Counted from the stretch's first letter, positions 51,434-59,599 are shown. The stretch: 64,000 bases of DNA from JANQPX01 sp965222015 (GCA_965222015.1 CBDCTL010000017.1:399920-463919); one strand, 5' to 3'. The notes: generated by a model not told the origin, from the sequence alone. Numbers and translations: made by a program.

Positions 51434-51826
51434 TTGAGCGTCGGACGTTTTTTGGCGCGATGGATTGGGGCGTTGGTGTTGGTGATCGGCACTGTCAATC
51501 CGACGGGCTATTCTTACTATCACTGGATTCAGGAGCGCGCCGGCGAGAACCTGCCTCTAAAACTCGTCTTCGGCGTAGCGATCTTGATCGGTTTTGTCAT
51601 GTATCTACGAGCGACGTGGGAAGCGCTCGGTTTCTTTGGCATCGGGCTGGCTACGGCTCTTCTTTTCGCGATCATATGGTGGCTGATCGATGCCCAGCTT
51701 CTCGATCCACGCGAGCCAAAGATTGTAGCCTGGATCGTCCTGGTAACCATCGCCACTGTGATGGCGATTGGCATGTCATGGTCATTCGTCCGCAGGAAAG
51801 TATCTGGTCAGGTCGATACAACCTGA
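51434..51826 (+). CDS. DUF6524-like small integral membrane protein
   Basis: 130 residues, TTG start at 51434 with GGAGG 7 nt upstream. Four membrane helices: WIGALVLVIGTVNPTGYSYY, LPLKLVFGVAILIGFVMYLR, LGFFGIGLATALLFAIIWWL and KIVAWIVLVTIATVMAIGMS. The NPTGYSYYHW motif after helix 1 is typical of DUF6524 proteins. Function unknown. It stands alone between rpoH and a convergent hypothetical gene. Confidence 0.7.
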   Translation: MSVGRFLARWIGALVLVIGTVNPTGYSYYHWIQERAGENLPLKLVFGVAILIGFVMYLRATWEALGFFGIGLATALLFAIIWWLIDAQLLDPREPKIVAWIVLVTIATVMAIGMSWSFVRRKVSGQVDTT

Positions 51827-51888
51827 TGGCATTGCCAAGTCATTTGGTCCAACCGGACCGTCTTTTAAGGACGCGACGAAAGCGTCGG

Positions 51889-52245
51889 TCAGGTGCTGGC
51901 TGCCCCAGAATCGTCGTCTGCAATCGGTCTGTCGAAGCCGAGAGCCTCGAGGTCGGCGCATTCGGCGAACAGACGCTCGATCGACGACTCGACAGTCGTG
52001 TCATCGAGCCAGGGTGATTGATCCAGCGATCGGCCATGCCGCCAGCCGAAGAGATCACGGGGCAGGAGATCCGAGTCGTCGCCGACGAGCTTCACACTCT
52101 GGTAGGCGCCGCGGCGATAGGCCTGCTCGGCGATCCGGGCCATCAGGGTGACGAGTTTGCGACGATCCGAAGGATCGAGATGTCCGAAATCCTGTTCGGC
52201 GAAGCCTGCCGCAATCGACTTATCTGAGAATGCATGGTCGGTCAT
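51889..52245 (-). CDS. Hypothetical protein (118 aa)
   Basis: Soluble, acidic, mainly helical protein starting MTDHAFSDKSIAAGFAEQDF. The middle has RRKLVTLMARIAEQAYRRGA and a recognisable aromatic patch LFGWRHGRSLDQSPWLD. AAGGATACC lies upstream of the ATG. No signal peptide. It belongs to no family I can name; similar short proteins occur next to stress genes. Codon pattern and charge distribution look like real coding sequence. Confidence 0.6.
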   Translation of the reverse strand: MTDHAFSDKSIAAGFAEQDFGHLDPSDRRKLVTLMARIAEQAYRRGAYQSVKLVGDDSDLLPRDLFGWRHGRSLDQSPWLDDTTVESSIERLFAECADLEALGFDRPIADDDSGAAST

Positions 52246-52497
52246 TTGGTATCCTTCCTCGCACCGCGGCAGCCCATCTGGTGTCCGTCTTACAATACCG
52301 TCTTTGTCATGCGATCACTGCGATCGTGCTGCGTGTTGCCGGACCGCATACAGCCGTTATTGACCAGACAGCCCGATGTCGACTGCATCGGCATTAATTC
52401 GGGTCAAGAAGCGTTGCCCCTCATCCGCTTGGCGGTGTTTTTTGGCAGCACCACGGGCACCTCACCGCAAGAATGGTCTGTCCGCCTCCGTCAAACA

Positions 52498-52716
52498 TCA
52501 CGAGAGGTCCTGCAGCGATCTGCAAAGCCTGGCCAAGTTGCTTTTCGCGATGGGAATGCGCATGTCGACGCGCCGTCCGGTGTCGTCGACTTCCATCTCT
52601 CCCTCGATCGCGACAGCGCCGGTATTGTCGGCGGGAAGCAAGCTGATAGGCGCCTCCAGCCGCCCGAAGTAGAAGGGTCCAGGCCCGTCCATCACCACGA
52701 CATTTTGCTCGTTCAT
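52498..52716 (-). CDS. Hypothetical protein (72 aa)
   Basis: Starts MNEQNVVVMDGPGPFYFGRL, with GAAGGTGAAG just before the ATG. A compact beta-rich sequence (AISLLPADNTGAVAIEGEME, VDDTGRRVDMRIPIAKSNLA) ending in a short helix. No membrane segment. Unknown function; minus strand, same direction as the small genes on either side. Confidence 0.5.
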   Translation of the reverse strand: MNEQNVVVMDGPGPFYFGRLEAPISLLPADNTGAVAIEGEMEVDDTGRRVDMRIPIAKSNLARLCRSLQDLS

Positions 52717-52818
52717 ACTTCACCTTCACAATCCAGTTCATTGAGAAAGAACCGGTCGTCCTTCTCACGCATGACCTGTTTAGGCGGCTCGCGGGAGTTG
52801 CCTGGTGTCGGATGAGCA

Positions 52819-53004
52819 TCAGGCTTTGAATTGGGCTGGCACTTCATCCGGAGGCGTCGACGGGACAAAGGGTTCCTGTTCAGGCGGGGATTCCTGCGGC
52901 GCGGCCGGCGGTTGTTCGGATGGCGGCTGGCCGGGTTCTTCCTCAGGTGATTCGGGCGGCGTTTCGACAGGTGGTTCAGGGACTTCAGGGTCCTGAGTTG
53001 TCAT
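52819..53004 (-). CDS. Proline/glutamate-rich small protein (61 aa)
   Basis: From MTTQDPEVPEPPVETPPESP, with AAGGAA 6 nt upstream. Nearly the whole chain is Pro, Glu and Gln, with short PPE/SPEEEP-like repeats, ending DEVPAQFKA. Predicted to be intrinsically disordered and very acidic. Similar low-complexity proteins are annotated near stress genes. The opposite strand encodes a Gly/Ser-rich frame that is only the mirror of this composition. Confidence 0.45.
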   Translation of the reverse strand: MTTQDPEVPEPPVETPPESPEEEPGQPPSEQPPAAPQESPPEQEPFVPSTPPDEVPAQFKA

Positions 53005-53094
53005 GGGCTTTCCTTCGATTCCGGATTGGACCATGTTCGTGCTTGGATGGAGAAGTTTGGCGACGCTCCTGCGGCGACCGGATGCCTTGATGCC

Positions 53095-53541
53095 TCAGAC
53101 ATGAACAACGCATTGGGCGACCCAGCGGCCGCCAGGCTCGGGCTCGACCTCAAGCTCGGTGTTCGTCGCCTCTTTGGCCTCGACGATCAGTTCATGCCGC
53201 AGATAATCGATTGGCTCGCCCCAGGCTCGAGCCTTGAGCTTGCCGTCATCGAATACGACGGCGAATCGGCTGAACAGCATCTTCCTGGTCGCCATCTCGA
53301 AGATCAGGGCGTTCAGCCATCTGACCAACAGGACCTCAAGCCGCTCGCCCTCGCAGGTCACGTCGACGAGTTCCTGCGGTTGGACCCTGTGCACGTCAGT
53401 GATCACATGCATCAGGGCGAGCGCAGCCTCTTCGAATGCCTGTTCCCGGGTTGAGCCGAAGCCGCGTACGCCGATATCGGCATCATGCGAGAAATGCTCC
53501 CAACCGGGATCAATGGCTGCATGCCTGTCGGTCTGGACCAT
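53095..53541 (-). CDS. Archease family protein
   Basis: 148 residues from MVQTDRHAAIDPGWEHFSHD. Archease signature: WEHFSHDADIGVRGFGSTRE (about 14-33) with the conserved metal-binding Asp, LLVRWLNALIFEMATRKMLF, GEPIDYLRHE and LEVEPEPGGRWVAQCVVHV at the C-terminus with the second metal ligand region. Archease assists the RNA ligase RtcB in multiple turnover and metal/GTP loading. No rtcB is in this window. It is located among stress genes; an FNR-like box lies about 180 bp upstream. Confidence 0.88.
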   Translation of the reverse strand: MVQTDRHAAIDPGWEHFSHDADIGVRGFGSTREQAFEEAALALMHVITDVHRVQPQELVDVTCEGERLEVLLVRWLNALIFEMATRKMLFSRFAVVFDDGKLKARAWGEPIDYLRHELIVEAKEATNTELEVEPEPGGRWVAQCVVHV

Positions 53542-54014
53542 GGATGGCACCTTCCGAAGATTTCGGCGTCCTATCAGTGGCGAACCATGTCTGCCGGCAT
53601 GGGTCGATGCCCAGTTCTCACTGACCGACAAATTGACCGACACAGGGCCCAGTTAGGTCATTCCTGGAGCATCCCAGCCTGCGAAAGAACTCAAGCAGCT
53701 TTGGCGAGGAGATGCGTTGATCCAGCTCAAGGGCGCTCAGACGGATGGCCTGCATCATGTCCGAAATCTGGTCGCGCCTGCCAATTAGGGCCTCGCCCGT
53801 CCCGGCCCGCTCCAGCGGAAAGGAGGACAGCAGGGCAACGGCGACGAAGCCGGCCAGAATCAGGTCGAAGGAATGTTCAGGTATCGGCGAGCCTCAGCCG
53901 TCGCCATCCGCTAGCTTGGTTTGGTCCGAGCGTCTCGGCGATCGTAGCGGCTCTTTCACCGAGGCCAGCGATGTCGATCGCACGCATGCTCGAGGCTACC
54001 GATGGCAGCCATGG
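53542..54014. other. Intergenic region with FNR-like box, no supported gene
   Basis: About 470 bp between divergent archease and the capA relic. Frames on both strands lack family signatures. It contains the palindrome at 53717-53730, and fragments that may be remains of a deleted gene. Confidence 0.5.
53717..53730. promoter_or_regulatory. FNR/FixK-type palindrome upstream of archease
   Basis: TTGAT-CCAG-CTCAA, identical in sequence to the site at 58300-58313. The archease start codon is about 175 bp away on the minus strand. On the plus strand a CATCAT at 53753-53758 is also suitably spaced, but that direction leads only to the capA relic. Confidence 0.5.
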
Positions 54015-54021
54015 ACGGCAA

Positions 54022-54587
54022 CGAACCAAGATTTTCCTCTGCGTTGACGTGATGCCCGGCCGCGGGATCGATCAGATTCTGTCGCACCCCTCCGATCCAG
54101 CGCTTCATGAACGATATCCGTAATCCGCCATCGACTATGTGACGCTTGCCGAGAAGGCCAATGGTCCGATCCCGATGCCTGCGGACTTCGCCTATGTGTG
54201 GGGCGATGCGCTCGGCGAATTCGGACGGCAACGCCCGGATGTCCGCCTGATCAATCTGGAGATCGCGATCACGCGAAGCGAGAGCTTCGAAGCAATGGGT
54301 ATCAATTACCGCATGAGCCCGGACAGTGTTTCCTGCCTCACTGCCGCGGACATCGAGGATTTCGCGGCGATCTCAAACTGATGTACTTCGTGACGATGGA
54401 TCACGAGAGCGGCCGGCTCGCCGAGTTCACGCTCGTGCCGATGCAGATCAAGCATTTTCGATTGAACCGTGCGCCGGCGACCGATGCCGCTTGGTTGCAT
54501 CGTCGGATCGACCGCGAGTGCGCTCGGTTTGACATAAGCCTCCAATCAAGTCCGGACGGGTCGCTGGAACGGGTGACCGTCCGTTGA
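54022..54587 (+). pseudogene. CapA-family (poly-gamma-glutamate biosynthesis-like) relic
   Basis: Three pieces of one CapA/PGA_cap metallophosphoesterase-like protein: RTKIFLCVDVMPGRGIDQIL (first frame, to a stop at 54123), then AEKANGPIPMPADFAYVWGD and RLINLEIAITRSESFEAMGI in a second frame ending 54381, then YFVTMDHESGRLAEFTLVPM and RLNRAPATDAAWLHRR, the family's C-terminal part. A frameshift and a large internal deletion (over 200 residues, including the NNHxxD motif) separate them. Non-functional. Confidence 0.82.
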
Positions 54588-54708
54588 TCAGAGCGCAGCG
54601 GCGGCGAGGCCGAGGCTTTCTTTCTCTGCCCAACAGTGCGCAAGACGAAGCTGAACGGATCCGATTGAAAAAAGGAGTTCCTATGTCCGTGATGCTGTCG
54701 TCCGTCGG

Positions 54709-55281
54709 TCAAAAGCGATATCGAAGGCCAACGGCCAGGACGTTGGCGCCGCCGCCGTCGCCGAGCAGGCCGTAGGCCGGGGATCGGTGATGCAGGCGCG
54801 CGAGCATCGACCAGGCATCCGTTCTCGGGATGGCGGCATCCGCTTCCAGCATCCAGTAGACCAGCAGGCGCTCGGTATCGCCTTCGAAATCGATTTCCGC
54901 CTCGGGGCGTTCGGTCGCGTAGGACAGGCCCAGGCCGCCGGCGAGGCTCATGTCGAGCGTCTCGTCCCAGGGCAGCGCCGTCCGGCGAATGACGCCGAGC
55001 AGGTTGAACTCCCAATGGTCCTGCACGCCGACATGTCGGACGATCTGGCCTTCCAATTCCGTTTGGGCGGTTTTCGACTGCCATCCCGCCTGCCGCGAGA
55101 TGGCCAGCGCCGTCAGGTAGGAGTCGACGAAGTCCCATCGCGGCGGCGCAAAGACTTCGACCCAATCGTTGGTGCTCAGCCGCCCGCCATAGACCGAAAT
55201 AGCGACGTCTTTTGAGGAGGCAGCGGTGGATATCGATGCGAGAAGTCCGATCGCTGCGGCCAAGATGGTGGCTAGGCGCAC
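54709..55281 (-). CDS. Outer-membrane beta-barrel protein (lipid A deacylase-like)
   Basis: 190 residues with signal peptide LATILAAAIGLLASISTAAS. The mature part has amphipathic strands of about ten residues and ends in LAVGLRYRF, a C-terminal aromatic residue as used for BAM-dependent insertion. The segment SISVYGGRLSTNDW-like start and WEFNLLGVIRR suggest the PagL/acyloxyacyl-hydrolase-like small barrel class, but the catalytic His-Ser pair is not evident to me. It follows groES in the same direction with a 22-bp gap. Confidence 0.6.
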   Translation of the reverse strand: MRLATILAAAIGLLASISTAASSKDVAISVYGGRLSTNDWVEVFAPPRWDFVDSYLTALAISRQAGWQSKTAQTELEGQIVRHVGVQDHWEFNLLGVIRRTALPWDETLDMSLAGGLGLSYATERPEAEIDFEGDTERLLVYWMLEADAAIPRTDAWSMLARLHHRSPAYGLLGDGGGANVLAVGLRYRF

Positions 55282-55303
55282 GACATCGCCTGCTTACCGG
55301 CCG

Positions 55304-55597
55304 TCATCCCGTTTCGATCGTTGCAAGGATATCGGACTCGTTCAGAATCAGGAGCTCTTCGCCATCGAGCTTCACCTCGGTGCCCGACCACTTGCCGATG
55401 AGCACATGATCGCCGACGGCAATGTCGAGGGGGATGGCCTCGCCCTTCGCGTTGCGGGCGCCCGAACCCACCGCCATGACCTCGCCCTGCATCGGCTTTT
55501 CCTTGGCCGTATCCGGGATGATGACGCCACCGGCACTTCTTTCCTCCTCCTCGACACGACGAAGCAACACACGATCATGAAGCGGACGGAAATTCAT
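55304..55597 (-). CDS. groES: Co-chaperonin GroES (solitary copy)
   Basis: 97 residues from MNFRPLHDRVLLRRVEEEER (GGAGGAAGCG before the ATG). Full Cpn10 signature: the mobile-loop region SAGGVIIPDTAKEKPMQGEV (GroEL contact, about 21-40), VGSGARNAKG, and GDHVLIGKWSGTEVKLDGEE. It caps the GroEL cavity. No groEL gene follows; instead an outer-membrane protein gene is next. So it is an unpaired groES, presumably working with a chromosomal GroEL elsewhere. Upstream lies a near-perfect FNR-type palindrome. Confidence 0.93.
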   Translation of the reverse strand: MNFRPLHDRVLLRRVEEEERSAGGVIIPDTAKEKPMQGEVMAVGSGARNAKGEAIPLDIAVGDHVLIGKWSGTEVKLDGEELLILNESDILATIETG

Positions 55598-55708
55598 CGC
55601 TTCCTCCGTAGCTGGCCTTGCAGTCGCCGACGTTGATCCGGCCACCAGGGGCGGAAGGACGTCGACACTATATGCACCTCATGCTCGACCGCAGACCCTC
55701 GAAACGCT

Positions 55709-55722
55709 TTGACCCACGTCAA
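55709..55722. promoter_or_regulatory. FNR/FixK-type palindrome between groES and HhH gene
   Basis: TTGAC-CCAC-GTCAA, a perfect 5-bp inverted repeat around 4 bases, equivalent to the FixK/NnrR-type variant TTGAC-N4-GTCAA. It lies 112 bp from the groES start (minus) and 36 bp from the helix-hairpin-helix gene start (plus). Spacing favours groES as the activated target. Confidence 0.6.
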
Positions 55723-55757
55723 CGCCGCCTGACGACATTGGCTCTACTGGATGCTTG

Positions 55758-56672
55758 ATGACGCAATACGTAGACAACCACCGTGTCGCCGATCGTCTCG
55801 CCGAGGCGGCCGACCTGCTGGAGCAGCAGCATGCCAATGCTTTTCGCGTCTCCGCCTATCGGCGCGCGGCGGGCACAATCAGGTCGCTGAAGCAAGACCT
55901 TCCGGGCCTGCTGGAACAAGGTGGCGCGGCCAGCTTGACCGAGTTGCCCGGTGTCGGCGATTCTCTGGCACGCGCGATCGCCGAGATGGTGCAGACCGGA
56001 AAATGGATGCAGCTTGAACGTTTGCGAGGAACGGTCGATCCGGAGCAGCTTTTTCAGTCCATTCCCGGGATCGGCCCCCGACTTGCCGAACAGATCCATC
56101 AACAGCTGAATGTTGAAAGTCTGGAGGAGCTGGAGGCGGCCTGCCGTGACGGACGGCTGGAGCATCTGCCCGGGATCGGGTCGAGGCGTGCGGCCATGCT
56201 GCGCGCGGCCGTGGCGGAACGTCTTTCGCGCACGCGTCGATGGACCCCAGGGCCGGATGACAACGCCCGGCCGGATATCGCCGTGCTGCTCGACGTCGAT
56301 CGGGAGTATCGCGGCAAAGCCGAGCGCGGGTCGCTGCAGAAGATCGCGCCCAAGCGGTTCAATCCGAGCGGTGAGGCCTGGCTGCCGATCCTGCACACCG
56401 AGCGGGGTGCCTGGCACTTCACTACCATGTTCTCGAACACCGCGCGCGCCCATGACCTCGAGCGGACCGATGATTGGGTCGTGGTCTATTTCCACAGCGA
56501 CAGCGAGCCCGAGGGCCAGCACACCATCGTCACCGAGACGCGAGGCAGCCTGATCGGTAAGAGAGTCGTTCGCGGCCGCGAGCAAGAGTGTCGCAGTTAC
56601 TACGAGGCCTCACGCGAAGAGCCCGGAGAGACACCGACTGAACCAGAGAAGAGCCGAAAACCGAATCGCTAG
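55758..56672 (+). CDS. Helix-hairpin-helix DNA-binding protein, PolX N-terminal-like
   Basis: 304 residues from MTQYVDNHRVADRLAEAADL (a TTG just before is an alternative). Residues 1-70 resemble the 8-kDa domain of family X polymerases (NAFRVSAYRRAAGTIRSLKQ). Three HhH motifs follow: LPGVGDSLARAIAEM, IPGIGPRLAEQIHQQ and LPGIGSRRAAMLRAAV. There is no palm or PHP nuclease domain. The C-terminal part (LHTERGAWHFTTMFSNTARA) is a separate domain of unknown role. Likely a structure-specific DNA-binding or repair protein. Confidence 0.78.
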   Translation: MTQYVDNHRVADRLAEAADLLEQQHANAFRVSAYRRAAGTIRSLKQDLPGLLEQGGAASLTELPGVGDSLARAIAEMVQTGKWMQLERLRGTVDPEQLFQSIPGIGPRLAEQIHQQLNVESLEELEAACRDGRLEHLPGIGSRRAAMLRAAVAERLSRTRRWTPGPDDNARPDIAVLLDVDREYRGKAERGSLQKIAPKRFNPSGEAWLPILHTERGAWHFTTMFSNTARAHDLERTDDWVVVYFHSDSEPEGQHTIVTETRGSLIGKRVVRGREQECRSYYEASREEPGETPTEPEKSRKPNR

Positions 56673-57865
56673 TAGGGTGACACCTTGGCCTGAAGGCTGT
56701 CGAAGCACGCTGCCTTGTCGGGAGCCGGCAAGGATTCGCGCAATGTCAGGAGGCGATAGACGGCGCGCAGGAGCTTGATGCCGTCGATCAGGCCAGCCGG
56801 TCCGAGTTCGACATGAGCGAGGCTGTCGACGATGTAGAGCGACGTTTGGTCATCGGGTCCAGCGGCAGCCAGCGCTGCGCTTTCGGTCGAGGGAATGATC
56901 GGATCATCTCGACCGTGAACCAACAGCAAGTCGAAAGGCAGTTGCGACAGACTCTGTCGCTTGAGATCGAGCGCCTCCAGCTCGGTCCGGATTGCGGCTG
57001 GTAAGTTCTGAATGAGCGGGTGAACTCGGTCGGGGTCGCGATTGTCGAGCAAGGCCATGACGGCGAGCCCTTCGTGACCGAGGTCGGCTCTGAGATCGGT
57101 GATGTCCACGTTGGGGTGCTCGAGTTTGCGTACGGCGATTTCCGCAAGCGCTTTTTGGTCCTTCGGATCGGAGAGGCGAGGGGCATTGTCCTGCACGAAC
57201 AGCCATTTGCCGTAGGCATTGGGCTCCCGGTATTGCCATGGTCCGTCCGGGCCGCGTCGGAAGTAGCCCGTGGTCGCGAAGGTGATCATGGCTTCGGTAT
57301 CGAAGTAGCCGCCGATGATCAGGGCGAATCGAATGTGAGCGCCGGTCGCGGGATCCAATGCAGCCAGCAGGGCAGGGCCGCCCGCATAGGAGATGGCTGC
57401 GACGCCGATCGACCCAGACTCGTTCGTCGATGCTGTGCAGGCTGCGAGCGCTTGGATCGCTTGCGCGATCGGCTGCGCGTGCTCGGCGCTCAGGTGCTGG
57501 GTGTTGAGACCGGAAATTTCGGGGACGAGGACGGTGAAGCGCGCTCGGGCGAAGCTGTTGGCAACGGCGATCAGACGTGGATCATTCTTTCCGTCTTCAA
57601 CCGCCCCCGGCACGAGGACCAGCGCGGCTTGGGCTTCGTCACCCGGCCAGTAGAGATCGCCGAGGATACGACCCGATGAGACACTGCGGATGGTCCTGCG
57701 CTCGGGGCTGCGGGTGGTGGCCTTGAGCCGACTTGCACCCTCTCCAGCCGAGACATCGCCCAGGACCTTGATGGCTTCGATCGTCCGCTGCGGCGCACAG
57801 GCAGCGAGAACCCCGAGCAGAAGGAGGATCGTTCCATGGCGGCCATGACGCCTGCGAGCCGTCAC
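56669..57865 (-). CDS. Alpha/beta hydrolase, predicted lipoprotein
   Basis: 398 residues. N-terminal lipobox: LLLLGVLAAC (Cys about residue 23). Hydrolase core: the nucleophile elbow is AAISYAGGPALLAA (Ser about 162), acid in LLLVHGRDDPIIPSTESA, and His in VDSLAHVELGPAGL. The order matches the serine hydrolase triad. Residues 40-75 hold an extra N-terminal segment. Substrate unknown; anchored on the periplasmic side. It is 15 bp downstream of the cytochrome c gene, so the two are coexpressed. Confidence 0.8.
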   Translation of the reverse strand: MTARRRHGRHGTILLLLGVLAACAPQRTIEAIKVLGDVSAGEGASRLKATTRSPERRTIRSVSSGRILGDLYWPGDEAQAALVLVPGAVEDGKNDPRLIAVANSFARARFTVLVPEISGLNTQHLSAEHAQPIAQAIQALAACTASTNESGSIGVAAISYAGGPALLAALDPATGAHIRFALIIGGYFDTEAMITFATTGYFRRGPDGPWQYREPNAYGKWLFVQDNAPRLSDPKDQKALAEIAVRKLEHPNVDITDLRADLGHEGLAVMALLDNRDPDRVHPLIQNLPAAIRTELEALDLKRQSLSQLPFDLLLVHGRDDPIIPSTESAALAAAGPDDQTSLYIVDSLAHVELGPAGLIDGIKLLRAVYRLLTLRESLPAPDKAACFDSLQAKVSPY

Positions 57866-57880
57866 CGGATGGTCAGCGTC

Positions 57881-58204
57881 CTATTGCGGTTCGAGAGAGC
57901 GAATATAGGCGACGAGATGCTCGACATTATCAGGCGACAGCATGTAGCCGACTTCCGGCATCGATGAATGCAGCGGCGGAAACATGATGCGGCCGTAGAT
58001 CTGTTCCTCCGATCGATAGATGGCGATGGCGGCAAAGCTCGGCGGGTGCTCCTTGAAGGGACCGTCGGGTTCGACATTGTGGCATCGCACACATGATTCG
58101 CGAGCAATTTCCTCGCCGACGGCGACATCGCCTTCGGCGAGCGCCGTCGAGATCGAGAGCGTCATCAGGACTCCGCAGCAGATAGCGACCTTGGTCAACC
58201 CCAT
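57881..58204 (-). CDS. Class I c-type cytochrome
   Basis: 107 residues. Signal peptide AICCGVLMTLSISTALA, then a single heme site CVRCH (about 38-42) and the axial methionine probably in HSSMPEVGYMLSPDNV. The C-terminal helix VEHLVAYIRSL is the usual last helix of cytochrome c. Periplasmic electron carrier. First gene of a two-gene operon with the hydrolase; an FNR-like box is located about 75 bp upstream, which suits a respiratory role at low oxygen. Confidence 0.88.
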   Translation of the reverse strand: MGLTKVAICCGVLMTLSISTALAEGDVAVGEEIARESCVRCHNVEPDGPFKEHPPSFAAIAIYRSEEQIYGRIMFPPLHSSMPEVGYMLSPDNVEHLVAYIRSLEPQ

Positions 58205-58271
58205 ATCCCTCTCCCATTCGAGCCGACAGGGCTAAGCAAGAGGACGATGGGCGTTCACTGGCGGTGCGGCA

Positions 58272-58285
58272 CTGATCAAGATCAA
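58272..58285. promoter_or_regulatory. FNR/FixK-type palindrome upstream of cytochrome c gene
   Basis: CTGAT-CAAG-ATCAA, one mismatch from consensus. On the minus strand the centre is about 75 bp before the cytochrome c start codon, room for a class II promoter. It forms a pair with the site at 58300, centres 28 bp apart. Confidence 0.55.
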
Positions 58286-58299
58286 CATCTCTCGATCCC

Positions 58300-58313
58300 T
58301 TGATCCAGCTCAA
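58300..58313. promoter_or_regulatory. FNR/FixK-type palindrome upstream of bactofilin-like gene
   Basis: TTGAT-CCAG-CTCAA. A TAAAAT at 58336-58341 would put the start point near 58348 and the box centre at about -41.5, the canonical activator position. The gene start at 58390 follows 40 bp later. Confidence 0.6.
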
Positions 58314-58389
58314 GCTCCCAGAACAGCTTGCAGCATAAAATCTCCAAGATGATTCGCTTTCGTCACCGTCAGCCCCTGAGGCGAGCGCC

Positions 58390-59568
58390 ATGAAATCCAA
58401 TGATTGCCGTCGGGAGACAGGCCTGACGCGACAGGCGCTCTCTGTGTTCTTGCTCGGTCTATTCCTGGTCGGTGTGTTCACACCGCAATCGCTGGGACAG
58501 TCCGATGACTTGGAGCGCGAGAACGTCACGCTCGAGGGCAGCCACACCGATATGCAGTTCCTCGCGGGACGATCCGTGCGCGTGAGCGCCGATGTTGCAG
58601 ACGATGTCTTTGCCGCCGGCCGCGACGTCACGTTCGACGGCGCCAAAGCCGAAAACGCAATCATTGCGGGCTACGACGTCGATCTGCGTAATGGGATCGT
58701 AGCAGACATGATCACAGCGGCGAGTACGATCAATATCGCCGGTATCATCGAGGACGATCTTGTCGCGGCTGCGCGCTCGATGCGAATTGCATCAGGAGGC
58801 ACCGTCGGCGGCGACGCTCGGCTGGCGGCGGAAAGGATCGACATGGAAGGAAGCATCGGCGGAAGCCTGCGTGCCGCCGCGAGGCGCATCACGGTTGCCG
58901 GCAGGATCGACGGCAAAGCGGATTTCCTGGCCGAGCGGATCGTGATCGCCCCCGGCGCCAGCATTGCCGGCGATCTGATCTACCGCAGTGGGACCGAGCC
59001 CGAAATCGCCGACGGTGCGACGATCGGAGGAGAGATCCGACGCGTCGAGATCGACACACCCGACCTCACGTCGGTCGGCTACGCCATGCTGCGTGTCGGC
59101 CTGCTGCTCATGCTTGCCTGGTCCATCGCCGTGCTGCTGCTCGTCACTGTCATCCAACTGGCGGTTCCAGGCTTGATGTCGGATGCGGCTGATCGGCTTC
59201 GGGATCACCCTTGGTCAAACCTGGGGCGTGGCATCGCCGGCCTGCTGCTTGCGGTCGTACTCGCGGGTCTGCTGTTCACGTCCATCTTCGGCATCCCGCT
59301 CGGGCTTGCCCTGACGATGACCGTCGCCATCCTGGTGTTGTTAGGCTTGGTCGCCGTGAGTTACGGCATCGGTCTGTTCATCGGACGTCGACGTGGTGCC
59401 GGCGACATCCGACTCGGCGGACGGATCGGCTGGGCGATCGCCGGGGCCATCGTCCTCGGCGTCATCGCTCTCATTCCTGTCGTCGGTGGCCTCGCCCTCG
59501 CCCTGGCCATCGCGGCGGGTGTCGGCGCCGCCTCCGCCGAGATGTGGAAGCGGCTGCGGATGGCCTGA
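58390..59568 (+). CDS. Bactofilin-like polymer-forming domain protein with C-terminal membrane helices
   Basis: 392 residues. An N-terminal hydrophobic segment (ALSVFLLGLFLVGVFTPQSLG) acts as a signal or anchor. Residues about 45-210 are a right-handed beta-helix of short repeats (FAAGRDVTFDGAKAENAIIA, GYDVDLRNGIVADMITAAST and so on) resembling polymer-forming cytoskeletal proteins. The last 160 residues hold about four membrane helices with glycine-rich loops (LALTMTVAILVLLGLVAVSY). Probably an envelope-located scaffold. Preceded by an FNR-like box with well-placed -10. Confidence 0.75.
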   Translation: MKSNDCRRETGLTRQALSVFLLGLFLVGVFTPQSLGQSDDLERENVTLEGSHTDMQFLAGRSVRVSADVADDVFAAGRDVTFDGAKAENAIIAGYDVDLRNGIVADMITAASTINIAGIIEDDLVAAARSMRIASGGTVGGDARLAAERIDMEGSIGGSLRAAARRITVAGRIDGKADFLAERIVIAPGASIAGDLIYRSGTEPEIADGATIGGEIRRVEIDTPDLTSVGYAMLRVGLLLMLAWSIAVLLLVTVIQLAVPGLMSDAADRLRDHPWSNLGRGIAGLLLAVVLAGLLFTSIFGIPLGLALTMTVAILVLLGLVAVSYGIGLFIGRRRGAGDIRLGGRIGWAIAGAIVLGVIALIPVVGGLALALAIAAGVGAASAEMWKRLRMA

Positions 59569-59599
59569 CGAACGCGCGCAACGACTTATCCTTCACCCG

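Noticed and set aside
52805..52996. Gly/Ser-rich plus-strand small protein
   Set aside because: Mirror of the Pro/Glu-rich minus-strand gene, which has the better ribosome-binding site.
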